A stretch of DNA of 64,000 bases from Anadara kagoshimensis (Eukaryota; Mollusca; Bivalvia; Arcoida; Arcidae): NCBI GenBank assembly GCA_021292105.1, contig CM037874.1:34460185-34524184 (forward strand), in the 5' to 3' direction. A program made the translations under genes and the position numbers. Numbering within the stretch: the stretch's first letter is position 1; each line of letters starts with the position of its first letter. The notes below the pieces were generated by a model that worked only from the letters and a program-made list of their open reading frames with translations, searched no databases and had not been told where the DNA came from. This document shows positions 23,458-35,400 of this stretch, piece after piece.

Positions 23458-23760
23458 GACGGTAGCTCAGTTTATACAGTGCTCGCTCCATATGTGGGGG
23501 ATCGTGGGTTCGAATCCCGCCCGGGGTTCTGATCATGACTTGAAAAATAGGTAGTATCTTTTGTTGTTGTTTTTTCTAAAGTCACGGGGCAATTTGAAGA
23601 GACCTAACAACCCGATGTCCCGTTTAACGCAGATAAAAGAACGTTCCCTAAGCAACAACGATAAAATTCCTGTTACTTCAACTTTAGCTGGTGATGTCTC
23701 GATATAAATAAAATATTCTTGACTGGGACGGAAAACCCCAATCAATCAATCAACCAATCA
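23458..23760 (+). mobile_element. tRNA-derived SINE, first family, full plus copy
   Basis: Starts with a tRNA-like head: A-box-like 'ggtagctcagtttatacagt' and B-box 'gggttcgaatcccgc'. The body has 'tgatgtctcgatataaat' and 'gactgggacggaaaac', and it ends in 'caatcaatcaatcaaccaat'. The tRNA head provides a Pol III promoter; amplification would need a partner LINE. Not a functional tRNA gene: no CCA-adjacent acceptor pairing was found. Confidence 0.75.
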
Positions 23761-23849
23761 ATCTTTCAATCAATACCCATTTCACCCGTATCTTTAAAAA
23801 TGTGGTATATGGACTTTCAAAATAAAATGGGATTGACCAATATTGTAAA

Positions 23850-24165
23850 GAGCTGAGTTGAATTGAATTTAGTAATGATGTTTAGCGTCCCAGTCAAGAA
23901 TATTTCACTTATATCGAGAAGTCGCCAGCTATAGATGAAGGTGCAGAAATTTTGCCCATGCGTTGTGCTTATGGCATTATACAGCAGGGTTCTTTATCAT
24001 GCCAAACCCACCGTGACACGGGACCTCGTTGATTTTTAAGTTCCTATCCCAAAGAACAGTGACTTTCATTACGTAATGCCGAATGCTTGGCTAAAGAACA
24101 GTCACTACCCACTTTTAAGTCTCGGGCCAGACCCGACCAAGGTTCGAATCCACGACCCGCTCACT
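23850..24165 (-). mobile_element. tRNA-derived SINE, first family, minus copy
   Basis: Reads 'gttgaattgaatttagtaat', 'gcgtcccagtcaagaat', 'gccaaacccaccgtgacac', 'tgccgaatgcttggctaaag' and the head B box as 'aaggttcgaatccacgac'. A-box side is replaced by the ACTT microsatellite. Confidence 0.7.
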
Positions 24166-24179
24166 CATTTACTTACATG

Positions 24180-24212
<33 letters not shown>

Positions 24213-24229
24213 GCTTGCTTGCTTGCTTG

Positions 24230-24297
<68 letters not shown>

Positions 24298-24298
24298 T
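24166..24298. repeat. (ACTT)n / (GCTT)n tetranucleotide microsatellite
   Basis: About 30 units, with a central block of GCTT. It creates Leu/Thr/Tyr-rich frames that are not genes. Confidence 0.95.
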
Positions 24299-24309
24299 AA
24301 AATGGCTTG

Positions 24310-25218
24310 TATGTTGTTTATAACATAAGACTTCTAAAGCCGAAAAAACTGCACGTTTAGTCTCGACACAAATTGACAGTGTCAATACCATTTTTTAATT
24401 TAATCATAAAATATATGTACATTCAAAAACGGTATATGACAATTGTACATGTATTTAAATGAATACTGGTGTAACACGTTGTCCGATGTATCGATGGCGG
24501 AAGCATTTGCTGAAAAATGATCGATTGATTGATCGCTATCGATGAATATATATAGTTGATCTCAATATTCTTTAACGGGTTATTTAACAATTGAAACGGT
24601 TTTGAAACGATCGATAAAATGTCACACATTTGCATGACAAACTTAATAGTACGCACACGCATTATGGTTAATTTGACGTGCAAGATGTGACATTCATAAT
24701 AACTATAAGTGCCAGATCATGCTCAAATGTTATATTTTTGTCAGACTATTTTCTAAAAATTATTTCTTAATGTAACATTTAAATTTAGCAATAATTTTAA
24801 TTCAGGGAATTTAGTTTTTTCACTATGCACGCGGTCAAAGAACGTTGTTATGCCTTTTACGTTGTTTTGTGACGTCATTGAAACAAACACAACGTTTGAT
24901 TGGAATGGCAAGAACGTGCATGTATTTATTCGTACGCACAGTCACATGTTCTTTGTCATTCATGTATCACATTTTAAGATACACATTACTAAATTAATCT
25001 TGAGGATTAATCTGTACATAAACATTAAAAACATAAATGAATTTCGAATTGTCGAACATAGCGGTGGGGCGCCTTAATGGATATATGCATTAGTTGTTGA
25101 AGTTTCTTGTTACAATACGTACAAGTATGCATGTGTCATATACCATTTTTGGATGTGTTTTATGGTTAAATTTTTAAAATATGGTATATGACACATGTAT
25201 CCTGCTGGTCACCATTTA
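24310..25218. other. No gene recognised; small inverted repeat at 25131-25198
   Basis: The pair 'atgtgtcatataccat' and 'atggtatatgacacat' surrounds a 35-bp spacer at 25131-25198; a similar half occurs near 24430. Otherwise AT-rich without features. Confidence 0.45.
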
Positions 25219-25416
25219 CAGTACGGACCTCTCGACAGTTTAACAGTAGGCTAACGAATCAGTGCCAAATCGACTCATCTAGGACTTTCGCAAGCTAAAT
25301 TTTTCCAACTTTTTGGTAGTTGTTATTTACCATTAAGTAGCGTTTCGACCACTAGCTGGCCACAACTCGAATATTAGACAGCCACATTTTGACTCATTTA
25401 ACTTTCGACAGGTTTG
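25219..25416. mobile_element. GTCGAAAGTTTAAC MITE
   Basis: Left end 'gtacggacctctcgacagtt' and right end 'aactttcgacaggtttg' are inverted. Interior words match 35747-35943. About 200 bp, eroded. Confidence 0.55.
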
Positions 25417-25439
25417 AATTGTAGCTTAAATTACCAAAT

Positions 25440-25672
25440 GTGACTGTTAATTCTCTAAGCAATCGACATTACGAAATGAAATCCATGGTTCTTTCGGATG
25501 GGAAAATAAAATAAACGAGACTCCTTGTCACGGTAGGCTTGGTACGCTAAAAACCCTTGCTGTATAATGCCATCAACGCAATTGCTCAGGCCAAATTTCT
25601 GCGCCTTCGCCTATAGCTAGTGACGTCTTGATATAAGTTAAATATTAATGACACCATTACTCAACTCTCAAC
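25440..25672 (+). mobile_element. tRNA-type SINE, first family, headless copy
   Basis: Same truncated form as 11335-11560: 'ccatggttctttcggatggg', 'gtcacggtaggcttggtacg', 'tagtgacgtcttgatataag'. Confidence 0.65.
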
Positions 25673-25679
25673 TTAAAAT

Positions 25680-26660
25680 AATGTCATTATTATGATGATA
25701 TTATTACATGATATGCATTGTATTTTTGTTATTTCTAGGAAAGCGAAATCTGAAGCAAGTTGAAAGACAAAGTTTAGCTCATGTTTTGGTGGCTGTGTCG
25801 TCATCTTGTGAATTTTTTGTCGTTCGTTACGTCCGAATGAAAGCCTTAGCCAGGTCTCACAAAACGATCGGTGGGACTTTCGTTCGTTTGTAATAAATGA
25901 CGCATCTACTAATGACGCTTAAAAACATCACGATCCAGACTGCGGACACATATTGGTATTGGTTGAAAATCGGCAAGCTAACCCATATAACATGTAAATA
26001 TTATTATATTTACAATTATCATATTTTTTCCTACATAAACTTATTGGCAAAAATAATGTTTACAGTTCAGTTAACTAGCAAGACCTGTCAACCTCTAGTC
26101 AACTCCGATTTTGGGCAGGGTTAAATGCGTTGAGGTCAAAAAGGCGGGGCTTAACGTCGTGAAAGGGTCAATGGCGCTGTTGCATTCAATGACAAAACCA
26201 GCGGATGAAAAATGAAAACCGGTGTTTTATAAAATCAAATGTTTGGCTTTTTCCAGATCTTGGTACATTGGGCTATTTCTAAAATGAACAACACGTCTGA
26301 ATCCAACATGAAATATTTCATGTGCTATATACTGACACCTGTGACATGGGAATCCTTTGTTTTTACCCATTTGGAATTTTCTTGTCTCACGCTAGGGTTG
26401 AAACAGGCTACATGTTATGCCTGAATAAACAGCTGTTTCTGTCATTAAGTGGAATTGTGTTGTGTAACTGTTGCATTAGCTGTTGACAAATTCATGTATC
26501 AAGTTATTTTTTTCTTTTACCCTTAATCGAATTTTGATAATATTCCTGAGTTTAATGGAACTTGCAATGTCCTGGCCCATACTATATGCGAGATGGTAAG
26601 AGTTACCTTTCTTAACCCGATCTCCCAATTATACAAATAAAAATCAATCCTGTGGTTAGC
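25680..26660. other. No gene confirmed
   Basis: An open stretch 25738-25893 (plus) follows an acceptor-like 'tgttatttctag' and has higher GC than its surroundings, but no partner exon or known motif. The rest is AT-rich. Confidence 0.35.
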
Positions 26661-26671
26661 AGCATCTCTCT

Positions 26672-26675
<4 letters not shown>

Positions 26676-26715
<40 letters not shown>

Positions 26716-26717
26716 GT

Positions 26718-26777
<60 letters not shown>

Positions 26778-26796
26778 GCGAGAGAGAGAGAACTGC

Positions 26797-26862
<66 letters not shown>

Positions 26863-26866
26863 ACTA
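26676..26866. repeat. Compound CT/GT/GA microsatellite, self-complementary
   Basis: Two successive blocks of (CT)n(GT)n(GA)n, the first with a GAGC interruption. CT and GA tracts on the same strand can fold into hairpins. All six frames are open through it, which explains the overlapping Ser/Leu, Arg/Glu and Thr/His frames. Confidence 0.9.
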
Positions 26867-27124
26867 ATAATTCTATATCCTTTTGCCACAAATGTTACCG
26901 AGTAATAAATATTTATTGGAGGATTTAATCACTATATTGATTATAATACATAACGTTAATATGTACATAAATTGTGGATATTAATATACTTTGCTCCAAG
27001 TCATGAAATAATGAAATCGTCACGCATCATTGGACATATTTCACGTGTTTATGATTCTCATAACAAATAGCAGATGTTTTATTAAAAATATGGGAAATTG
27101 ATATTCATTTTGGTTTATTCCAGG

Positions 27125-27405
27125 AAAAGGAGTGAAGTGAAGTAATTGTTTTTGCGCCCAAGTCAAGTTTGTAACTTATATCGAGGCGGTTAGTAAATGG
27201 ATGGTGGAGTTAACAGAAGGGCCCAGAAAAAAAACTGCTCAAAGTTTCCACGAATTTAAAAACACCCGGTTTATATGTTTAAACACCATATTAAACAACA
27301 TTCCATTCTCACATTAGGATCTGACAGAGTGGGATTCGAACCCGGTGAGAGTCGGTGTGGACCGTAAGAGCGTGCTTTAGGTTAAACGGTCACCGAATCC
27401 TCCTA
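27125..27405 (-). mobile_element. tRNA-derived SINE, third family, minus copy
   Basis: Has 'acttatatcgaggcggtt', a proline/lysine-like mid section, 'ccattctcacattaggatc' and the tRNA-like end 'gggattcgaacccggtgag'. Related to 6335-6725 and 32680-32870. Confidence 0.6.
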
Positions 27406-27487
27406 TAGCAACTCCTAACGAAGCCCAAAGCTTAATGCAGTCTGAATCTCATTAGGCGTTGGATTTCATTAGGAATTGTTACAATGC
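27404..27487. mobile_element. Short foldback MITE (TAGCAACTCCTAATGAAG)
   Basis: Inverted ends 'tagcaactcctaacgaag' and 'tttcattaggaattgttac'. A second copy at 49978-50054 is similar over its whole length. Confidence 0.65.
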
Positions 27488-27517
27488 ATGTATTGAAACA
27501 GCTTTTGGTCACCAGTT

Positions 27518-28112
27518 ACAGTACACTTCTGACGAAAGTTTAACACTAACCTAACGAAATAGCGTTCGATATCCTTGATATATCTCGATAGTTTTCTACA
27601 GCGTTTATCTATTTCTCAGCAGCTTTTTGACCTCTGACTATCAATATATCTTGGCCTGTCGGCATCCGAACTTCGACTTTCGTTAGTTCGGAGTTAAATT
27701 TTTGACAGTAAAGTAAATGCAGTTAACACTTAGGTAACAGATTAGTGACGGATCGGCAGCCCACCTTTTCTTCACATTACCTATATCTCCCCAGCTTTTT
27801 GATAGCTGCTACAGTACATGCCCGTCGAAAGTTTAACTCTGAACCAAGTATACGTTCAGCACATTCCAGTCCCTTGATCGCTTTATTTCGCAAACCTTTT
27901 CGAAGGATTCTATCTTATTCTCTGGAGTTTTTCAACCACATGCTAGCCATATCTCGGTCACTCGGAAACCCGAAGATCGACTCATTTGTGTTAGCTCGAT
28001 GATAAATTTTCGACAGGTCTATACAGTATCTATCTCTCTGTAGCTTTTATTGTCCTGTCGGCAGTCGAGCTTCGACTCCTTTCCGCGAACTTTCGACAGG
28101 CCTGTATTGAAT
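27518..28112. mobile_element. Cluster of GTCGAAAGTTTAAC MITEs
   Basis: At least three copies or fragments: 'gacgaaagtttaacactaac' at 27531, 'cgtcgaaagtttaactctga' at 27821, and right ends 'tttcgacaggtctatac' at 28009 and 'ctttcgacaggcctgtat' at 28090. They account for the open frame at 27745-28002. Confidence 0.6.
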
Positions 28113-28700
28113 ATTAAAATCTACGTCTACGTGTAACTTAAAACATTCTCTTTCAGTTTCATCGATTTTTGTCTTAAACTTATATTTATATTTTCTTCTC
28201 ATTTTTCTTCAGTCAGACTTATGAGTTTTATACATGTATACTGAGTCATCATTCATCACAGATATCGTTTTTCATATTTGTCAATATTTTATGAAAAGAT
28301 ATTTTTAAAAGACAACGTCTGCTTTTTATCCAGTTTTTTTGTTCACCGTCAGCCCACATACAGATTATCTAATCATTGAGCAAGATGTTGCCATGATTTT
28401 TATTGATGTAAAACTGTCAAAGATTTAAAGATTTTCTTCTCATTTTTTAAAATGTTTTTTTCACCCAAAGGATTGTAACTTTTTGTGTCCACGTCTTCGT
28501 TTTTTTTTTTCTTTAAATTTTTGTTTTGTTGCTATTGTGACGCGGAGTTTATACAAAACTCTACTTCCACTTCAAACAACATTGAAGAGAGCAGTTGTAA
28601 TCCAGCAGAGGTTCCAACCAATCGATCAGGGTTTTTGTTTTTTGTAATTTACTTATTATGCACTTGTCATTCTTTTACAAAAATGAAGAAAAACGACATG
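28113..28700. other. No gene recognised
   Basis: AT-rich with T runs. The 73-codon frame at 28485-28706 has no motif or splice context. Confidence 0.4.
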
Positions 28701-29615
28701 CCATGATACAAATATCCAGAGCTGAACAGGGATTCTGGTTTTGGGCTAGTTTGTCAAACATCATACGGATTTCAGCAAACACAATTTATTGAAGATACCA
28801 TTAACAAAATATAAAGTTTTTTTATAGCCAACATATTTTGTTGTCTTTGGTGATATAATTTTCCAACAAACAATCGGTATACTAATGGACATAAAATGTG
28901 CACCATTAATTGTTGATTTGTTCCTATATTCCTATGAAGCAGTATTTATCATGTTTATGCAGCCTTGTTAAATCTGGAGAGAAGACTGACGCCACATAAC
29001 TCACATACAGAAGCTTTATATTTTAATAAATTTGGAGATTATGTGAATGCCATCCATATCCTAGTGAGCTTGAAATAAAAGATACGTCTGATTCTGCAAG
29101 TTCTGTTTCATATTTAGATTTATACAACAAATATGACGCCCACGCAAAAAGCTACATTTGGAGCTGTATGACAAACGTGATGAATTCAATTTTTCTATAG
29201 TCAATATATAGCAATATACCTGTTGATCCTGCTTATGATGTATTTGTTTCTCAAAATAATACGGTATAGTGGAGCATGTTCCCACTACGGTAACTTAAGC
29301 TACTCACAACTAAATTGTTGTGATCAGCTTTAAATTGTTGGCATAATATAACAATAAATTAAATATTAGGAATATTGCAAGTCTGTCTAAGGTTATCAAA
29401 GCCTTAAACAAATTTTGGCCGTCATCCAAATATTTATAAGTGTGATGTCTCTGCGTTATAGTTTTATGTTCTTTTCTAAATTTCGATTCTTGGTGCATCC
29501 GGGGCATTCCGTCTCGCGTGTTTAACTTAATTTGCCAGTTTCAAATGCTTTACTTTGCTTCAGGACTGTGATTTTAAGATGGGTTAGTATGTTTGTTTTT
29601 TATTTGATTACTTGC
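28700..29615 (+). pseudogene. Penelope-like element relic, plus orientation
   Basis: The plus strand reads the reverse transcriptase in pieces: 'ccaacaaacaatcggtat', the tyrosine-rich region 'tatattcctatgaagcagta', 'ggagagaagactg', 'gagcttgaaataaaagatac' and 'gctgtatgacaaacgtgatga'. The family tail follows, ending 'gttagtatgtttgtttttt' at about 29600. Many frameshifts; no product expected. Confidence 0.7.
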
Positions 29616-29893
29616 AATTGCGACCAAAATGTCCAGAAAAAAGTGACCTTCGCTAAACGTGCTAAAATAACTGTCAAAACCTTGTTTTTAGATGCCGCCA
29701 ATTTCATTTAAAATGCCACCAGATTGCTTCAATTGACACCAGTATTTCAAATTTTTCACGGGGGATCCCCTTGACTCCCTAAGCATGTCTTTTGTGCGAA
29801 ATTTTATTCTACTTTGAATTCACATCATTTTCACCTGGCTACGCGCCTGAAAACAATACATGTACTGTTTACAATTACATTTGTAAACCCTTA

Positions 29894-29922
29894 CCCCCCC
29901 CCCCCCCCCCCCCCCCCCCCCC
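29894..29922. repeat. Poly-C run
   Basis: About 29 C residues. Confidence 0.95.
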
Positions 29923-30092
29923 GTCCTGGAAGTCTTAGTATTTCGATTGGAATTTTATTTTTTAACCGTGAAAACAATCCAAAATTCGTATAATTAAAGT
30001 CTCGCAAAATTTCCGACACATGGTACACATGAATACCTAGCTGATGTGAATAGATATACATCTCCAGATCCATTAAGTAGTGGCTGGCATTA

Positions 30093-30142
<50 letters not shown>
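30093..30142. repeat. Poly-A run
   Basis: About 50 A residues, longer than a usual retroposon tail. No recognisable retroposon lies directly upstream. Confidence 0.95.
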
Positions 30143-30143
<1 letters not shown>

Positions 30144-30319
30144 GACAAATTATAAGGTGTTTAACTAGTGTCATAATTTTCATACTAATCTCATTTACTT
30201 GTGAAATAAAAGTACTATAAGAAGAAATATAAAAGCTAGGAAACTTTGGCTGTTTTGACCTTCTAAACTATTTCACGGTTCCGAGCTAAAAGTGAAAGTA
30301 CATGTACAAAAAGATAGCC

Positions 30320-30565
30320 AATCAGAACGTTTACCGTAATTCAGTTCGGGATCAAATGCTAATCAAAACGTTTACCGTAATTCAGTTCGGGATCAAATGC
30401 CAATCAAAACGTTTACCGTAATTTAGTTCAGGATCAAATGCCAATCAAAACGTTTACCGTAATTCAGTTCAGGATCAAATGCAAATCAAAACGTTTACCG
30501 TAATTCAGTTCAGGATCAAATGCCAATCAAAACGTTTACCGTAATTCGGTGCAGGATCAAAATCT
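30320..30565 (+). repeat. 41-bp minisatellite, six units
   Basis: Units begin at 30320, 30361, 30402, 30443, 30484 and 30525, each starting 'aatcaaaacgtttaccgtaa' and ending 'ggatcaaatgcc'. Very few differences between units. A seventh eroded unit begins near 30589. Confidence 0.9.
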
Positions 30566-31079
30566 ATTTGTTCTTTCACTTTTAGACAATCAGAACGTTT
30601 GCCGAGATCATTATTCCCAATTGACTGTGCCCATGTCCAAAAGTGCAATGGTGAAATAAAGTTTAGATCCCGTGATACGGTTTAGAAACGTCAATGACAG
30701 ACATTTTATACATCATTCTTTAGCAGAATATACAATGTCTGTAGAAAGGAATGGTAGAGTTCCCAGGTATTACCTCAAAAACAAAGAAAAAACCAAGGGG
30801 GTTCAACGCGTTGGATAACTTGAAGATGGATACCTTGTGTTATGTTTAGTTATAGTTATTTTTTTAATATTAGAAACAAGTTTCTTGCACCCCAGATAGA
30901 AAAATCCATAAAAAGAGAGGTGCAAGATATCTCCATCTTGTACCCCCTGTGCAAGATAGCCTACACGCCGTTTTTCCCGCAAAATTTTTTCAACAAAATC
31001 AGAGGTGTATCGAAAGTTGAAATTTATTTTAAATTGAAAAATTGTACTTTCTGATGCAAGAAATAGAATCAATCACTAC

Positions 31080-31222
31080 TTGTAGTACCAGATAAGGAAA
31101 TCTCAACCCTTGTTCTAATATATTTGGTCCAGAACTCGGCAAGCCTCGTTCTTGACCAAATATATTAGAACTCGGGTTGAGATTTCCCTATCTGACACCA
31201 CAAGGAGTGATAGATTCTATTA
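31080..31222. repeat. Inverted repeat related to host repeat E edge
   Basis: 'ggaaatctcaacccttgttc' and, inverted, 'gaactcgggttgagatttcc' flank 'ggtccagaactcggcaagcc'. One half recurs at 4470-4560 and near 8030-8110. Confidence 0.55.
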
Positions 31223-31224
31223 AT

Positions 31225-32475
31225 CTGTGGTTCCGAAAGTAGGAAGATTGAACCAAAGGAAAGAAAGCCTTTTCGCTGAGAAGATATATTCGTACATGTG
31301 TCATCACACAAAAACGCGAATACATGTATTTTTTCTTCGCCAATGTTTCTTCTTACATAATGCTATTACAGCTCTTGTATGATCATTCTATACTAGGACC
31401 AGAATTTCAAAAGTCAAAAGTTCCTTCGGTTGACTAAGCTACTTGTAGGCGACATTAATCATTGTAGGAGTCGATAAATAGACCCTTACTACTCGTTGTC
31501 ATAAACGTATTGCGTGCACACTTCGCAAATCGCATCCTAACTTCGTGAAATATGATCACTGGATTGAACTGTATACGTAGTTACTTAGTGTGACTGAACA
31601 AAGAGGAATAACTCTTTATAATTTTGAAGAACGTGATATAGGGCGAGTTATTTCCAATCGTTTAATCTTAATATAAAGATATCAAACTTATTTTAATAAC
31701 AGATATGCGAGCGATGTCAAATTATATCAAACTAGAAATCGCTAACAATCATTACGTCATTACGCCATGTCTACTCAAATATAGACATGGCAACATAGAT
31801 TCTTTTTACATAACAGAATTTCCAAGCCACATGATAAACTTTCCAAGCCTCCCTTTAATTACTTTTCCCTTTTAAATCCAGGTAATGTATGTCTTTTTCA
31901 TATAAAACAATAAGATGAGTTACATGTAGTTGATTAAATGTTGTTTTACATCACTCCTTTCCACTTCCAATTCAGTGGACAAACGCAAACCAAATCAATG
32001 ATACATTTTGGATGTATTATATTAAATGGCAAGGGAACTCGGTAACGCTTTAAGACGTATTCTTCAAAACGTCTTAACAGGTCCTTGATGGTCCAGTGGA
32101 ATTCAGCGCAATCACCATGCTTATAATCGCCTAGGTCCAAGTCACATTCGGGACCGATACTTGTGCGAGAAAATTTGTCAGTTTGCTTACAAAGTATCGA
32201 CTCTGTTTTCAAGTAATGTCTGTTTCCTCTGCCACCCCTGAAAATGACCGACTCGATGTAAGTGAAAGTGTCCTGGCTTTGGCATTAAACACCATCACTC
32301 TTTTCCGTTCAACTCATGAACAAATTAAAAGACCGCGTCTTGCCCAAGATCAACATGAATGATATACAGAAAACAACAAAAAATAAGTAAATAAAATTAT
32401 AATATAAATTCGAATCTTAATTTAATTTACAAGATGTATTAACTGAGGTTTCCGTTAATGGGTCTAAATGACAAT
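31225..32475. other. 3' flank of transporter gene; SINE body remnant
   Basis: A short SINE-like 3' body at 32240-32305 ('actcgatgtaagtgaaag', 'ggcattaaacaccatca'). 'tttaat' at 32421 gives ATTAAA on the minus strand, a possible poly(A) signal 50 bp after the transporter stop. A minus frame at 31946-32212 is discussed under rejected items. Confidence 0.4.
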
Positions 32476-35400
32476 TTACGTTATATGAGAATCGTCATTG
32501 TTGTTGTTTGCTTTACGGAGTTTAAGCCACTGACACAGTGGATGGATTAGTGACAGCGATGTCAAACATATTAAAAATATATTGACCTGTAAAATATGAA
32601 GAAAAAAACGTAAATAAATGGCATGATAAAAATTCCGGACGTTAATCATGGATTACACCGGTTATCCCGGGAATTGTATGGAGTAATGGTGTTTTAACCT
32701 TCAGTCAAAATATTTCGCGGTGGACCTATCTGTGATAATTGAAAGCAGGGTGTCCTAAAAATCAATAATCTGCAACAAGGGAAAACCATTCTCTCACACT
32801 AGAATCTGTCTAAAGTGGGATTCGACGAGAGTAACTTTGAGCCGTCCACCAGCGTTTACAGCAATAACCCGATACCAGCTGCCAAAGTCTTTTTCTATCG
32901 CCTCCAGCAAGAATATAATATACTGTTGCTTTAGTGATGGAATAGTACGGATTGACTGAACGTATATTTAACGTCCCAGTCAAGAAAAGTTAACTTATAT
33001 CGAAACGCCACCAGCTTTAATTGAAATGGCAGTAATGTTGGTCTTTGCAGTGCGCTAAAGAAAATTTGACTGGGGGGGGGTGTTAATGAGCCCGTTTTCA
33101 AAATATTCATAGAACTTAACGGCTTTCATTTTTGAATGCCGAGTGCTTGGCCAAACAACCGTGAATCACTTCCTATTTTTAAATCTTGATCGGACCCCGG
33201 CCGGGTTCGAACCCATGACCTCCTACATACGTAGCAAGCATTCTACAATCTTAGCTACCGTAGTAATGAAACAGAAATCCAGGGTGTTAATTTATCGATG
33301 GGTCTTTATTACGGGGAAGAGTTGAGTTGAGTTGAGTTGAGTAATGGTGTTTAACGTCTCAGTCAATATCATTTCAATTATATCGCTGAGACGTCGCCAG
33401 CTGTAAGTGAAGGTCTGTGCGTTGCGCTGATGGCATTATACAGTAGGGTTCTTTAACGTACATGTACGTGCCAAGCCCACCGTGACAGACACGGGATCTC
33501 GTTTATTTTAGTTCCCATCCGAAAGACCGTGACTTTCATTTCGTAATGCCGAGTGCTTAGCGAAAGAATAGTCACTACCCACTTTCAAGTCTCGCCAGAC
33601 CCGGTCGGGGTTCGAACCCACGACCTTCCAATTACGGGGCGAGCACTCGACCAACTGAGCTACCGCAGTGGTTGTCACGGGGAAGAGAATTGTCTGTTCA
33701 CCAATCGAATACCATTATCAAAATCGGCTTGTGGAAGTTTTAGAATTTAATTTCGTCATTTGTTGTTACTCACGTGTTGTAACGATCCCTCATACGCCTC
33801 TGTCCAGTTGAATAAAGCATATTGCAGTAGAGATATTGTCCCTCCTGTACCGAGCATTATGCCATGAAGTATACCAAAATGTGTACTTGGAAATCTAAAA
33901 GTTAGTTGAAACTCAAGCAAATTAAAAATAATAATAAATTAAATAAATAAATAAATTAATTAATAAATAAATAAATATGTGCCTAAACATCTTAACTGTT
34001 TTTGACTCCCGTAAGAGACCGGTTAAAAGATGAAAATATGACCGTAAACTTGGACAATTCGGTTTAATTTCACGGTTATCAGTTATATATATATATATAG
34101 TTTTAAAATGCAGTTGAATATGATGTTTAACATTCCATGTATTTCGATTAGTGAGAAAGTTTGAGTTCGTTTTTTTTTTTTTCGAAATTGAGTGATTTCG
34201 TTCTTCCATCATCCCCGAACTGACCGTCTTATAGCAACCCACTTCGAAAAAATTACGCAATTTGAACAAAAAATCAAAGCACGCATTTTTTTAAAGTGGG
34301 TTGTTACACGGCCTTGATATAAGAGAAAGAATCATGAGTTGTCGATTCGACAATCAGATGCTAGTTTTTACCCGACTCCGATATTGTTAACCTTCCATGT
34401 ACTAATGTTACTGGTTTGTGGTTTGGTGTTAATGCCACAGTACAAACTTGTCGAAAGTTTAACACTGAGCTAACGAAAAGGAGTCGAAGCTCTACCGAGC
34501 GTGCGAGAAATGAATGACCCAAAATAAAGTGGTCGAAGACTGTCGTTGATATATAGCAGGTGAAGCATAAGATCAATACAAGATTTCGCCATTCAGATCT
34601 GTTCTTGCCTTGTGTCAGCCTCTCCCCAAGTCAGCTGCAAATCTTTCAGTTCACCTTCAACAGTCCGTGGCCATGTTATTTTTGGCTTTCCGTGAGGTTT
34701 TTTCCCTTGGGGTGTCCATCTTAATGCTTCTTTAGTTATGCATTTCCCCTCCATTCTAAGAAATATAGTGGCTGAAGAACTGTCGTCGATAGATAGCAAC
34801 TTTTTATCGAGATGAAGTTAATTACGAGCTGTCGAGATGAGTAGCCGATCGCGAATCGGCAATAATTCGTAAGTCTAGTTTTAAACTGTCGACAGGCCTG
34901 TACTGTATTTCGTTGACAGGTAAAATCGTGATTTTGGGGTATCTACGGAAATTGAAACATCAGGAACATTATTGACTTCACAGTAATAGTAATGCACCAG
35001 TTGACAGTTTAACACTTAGCTAACGAATAACCACAGAATCAACAGCGTTTCTCGGCTCCTGTTTGCGATATTTTGGCAGCTGTATCTATCATTTGGACCA
35101 AAGAGTTACCTTTGTAACCTCGTTACCCGGCAAAAAAATGAAGTCGGTTTTGAAAAAGTTCCGATTTCCTTCTTTATTATCATTGTAACCTTTGTAACCG
35201 TTGTACCCGTGTAACCTGGCAGATTTTTGAAAATTTGAAAAGTGTATCTATAACTCAGTGTAACTCTATGTAACAAAAGAGCTACCTTTGTTACCCGTTA
35301 CCCGGCAAAAAAAATGAAACCAGTTTAAAACAAGAAGACATTTGTAACCATGTACAAATGTATGTAACCCACTATATAGTCGCGGTTACAAATGCTGATA

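Noticed and set aside
23458..23530. tRNA gene
   Set aside because: A and B boxes are present, but the stems do not pair convincingly and the sequence continues into a repeated SINE body found elsewhere in the window.
24076..24323. Leu/Thr/Tyr-rich frames
   Set aside because: Direct translation of the ACTT microsatellite next to a SINE.
25738..25893. Possible plus-strand exon with higher GC after 'tgttatttctag'
   Set aside because: No upstream exon, no motif, and the frame closes after 50 codons.
26523..26928. Four overlapping frames of repeating Ser-Leu, Arg-Glu and Thr-His
   Set aside because: Direct translation of the compound microsatellite.
30320..30565. CRISPR-like regular repeats
   Set aside because: The 41-bp units are contiguous with no variable spacers, in a eukaryotic context: a minisatellite.
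31946..32212. 88-codon minus-strand frame ending in PLNWKWKGVM, downstream of the transporter
   Set aside because: It begins at TTG, no splice partner or motif was found, and it adjoins a SINE body. Composition is somewhat gene-like, so a decayed exon is possible, but not supported.
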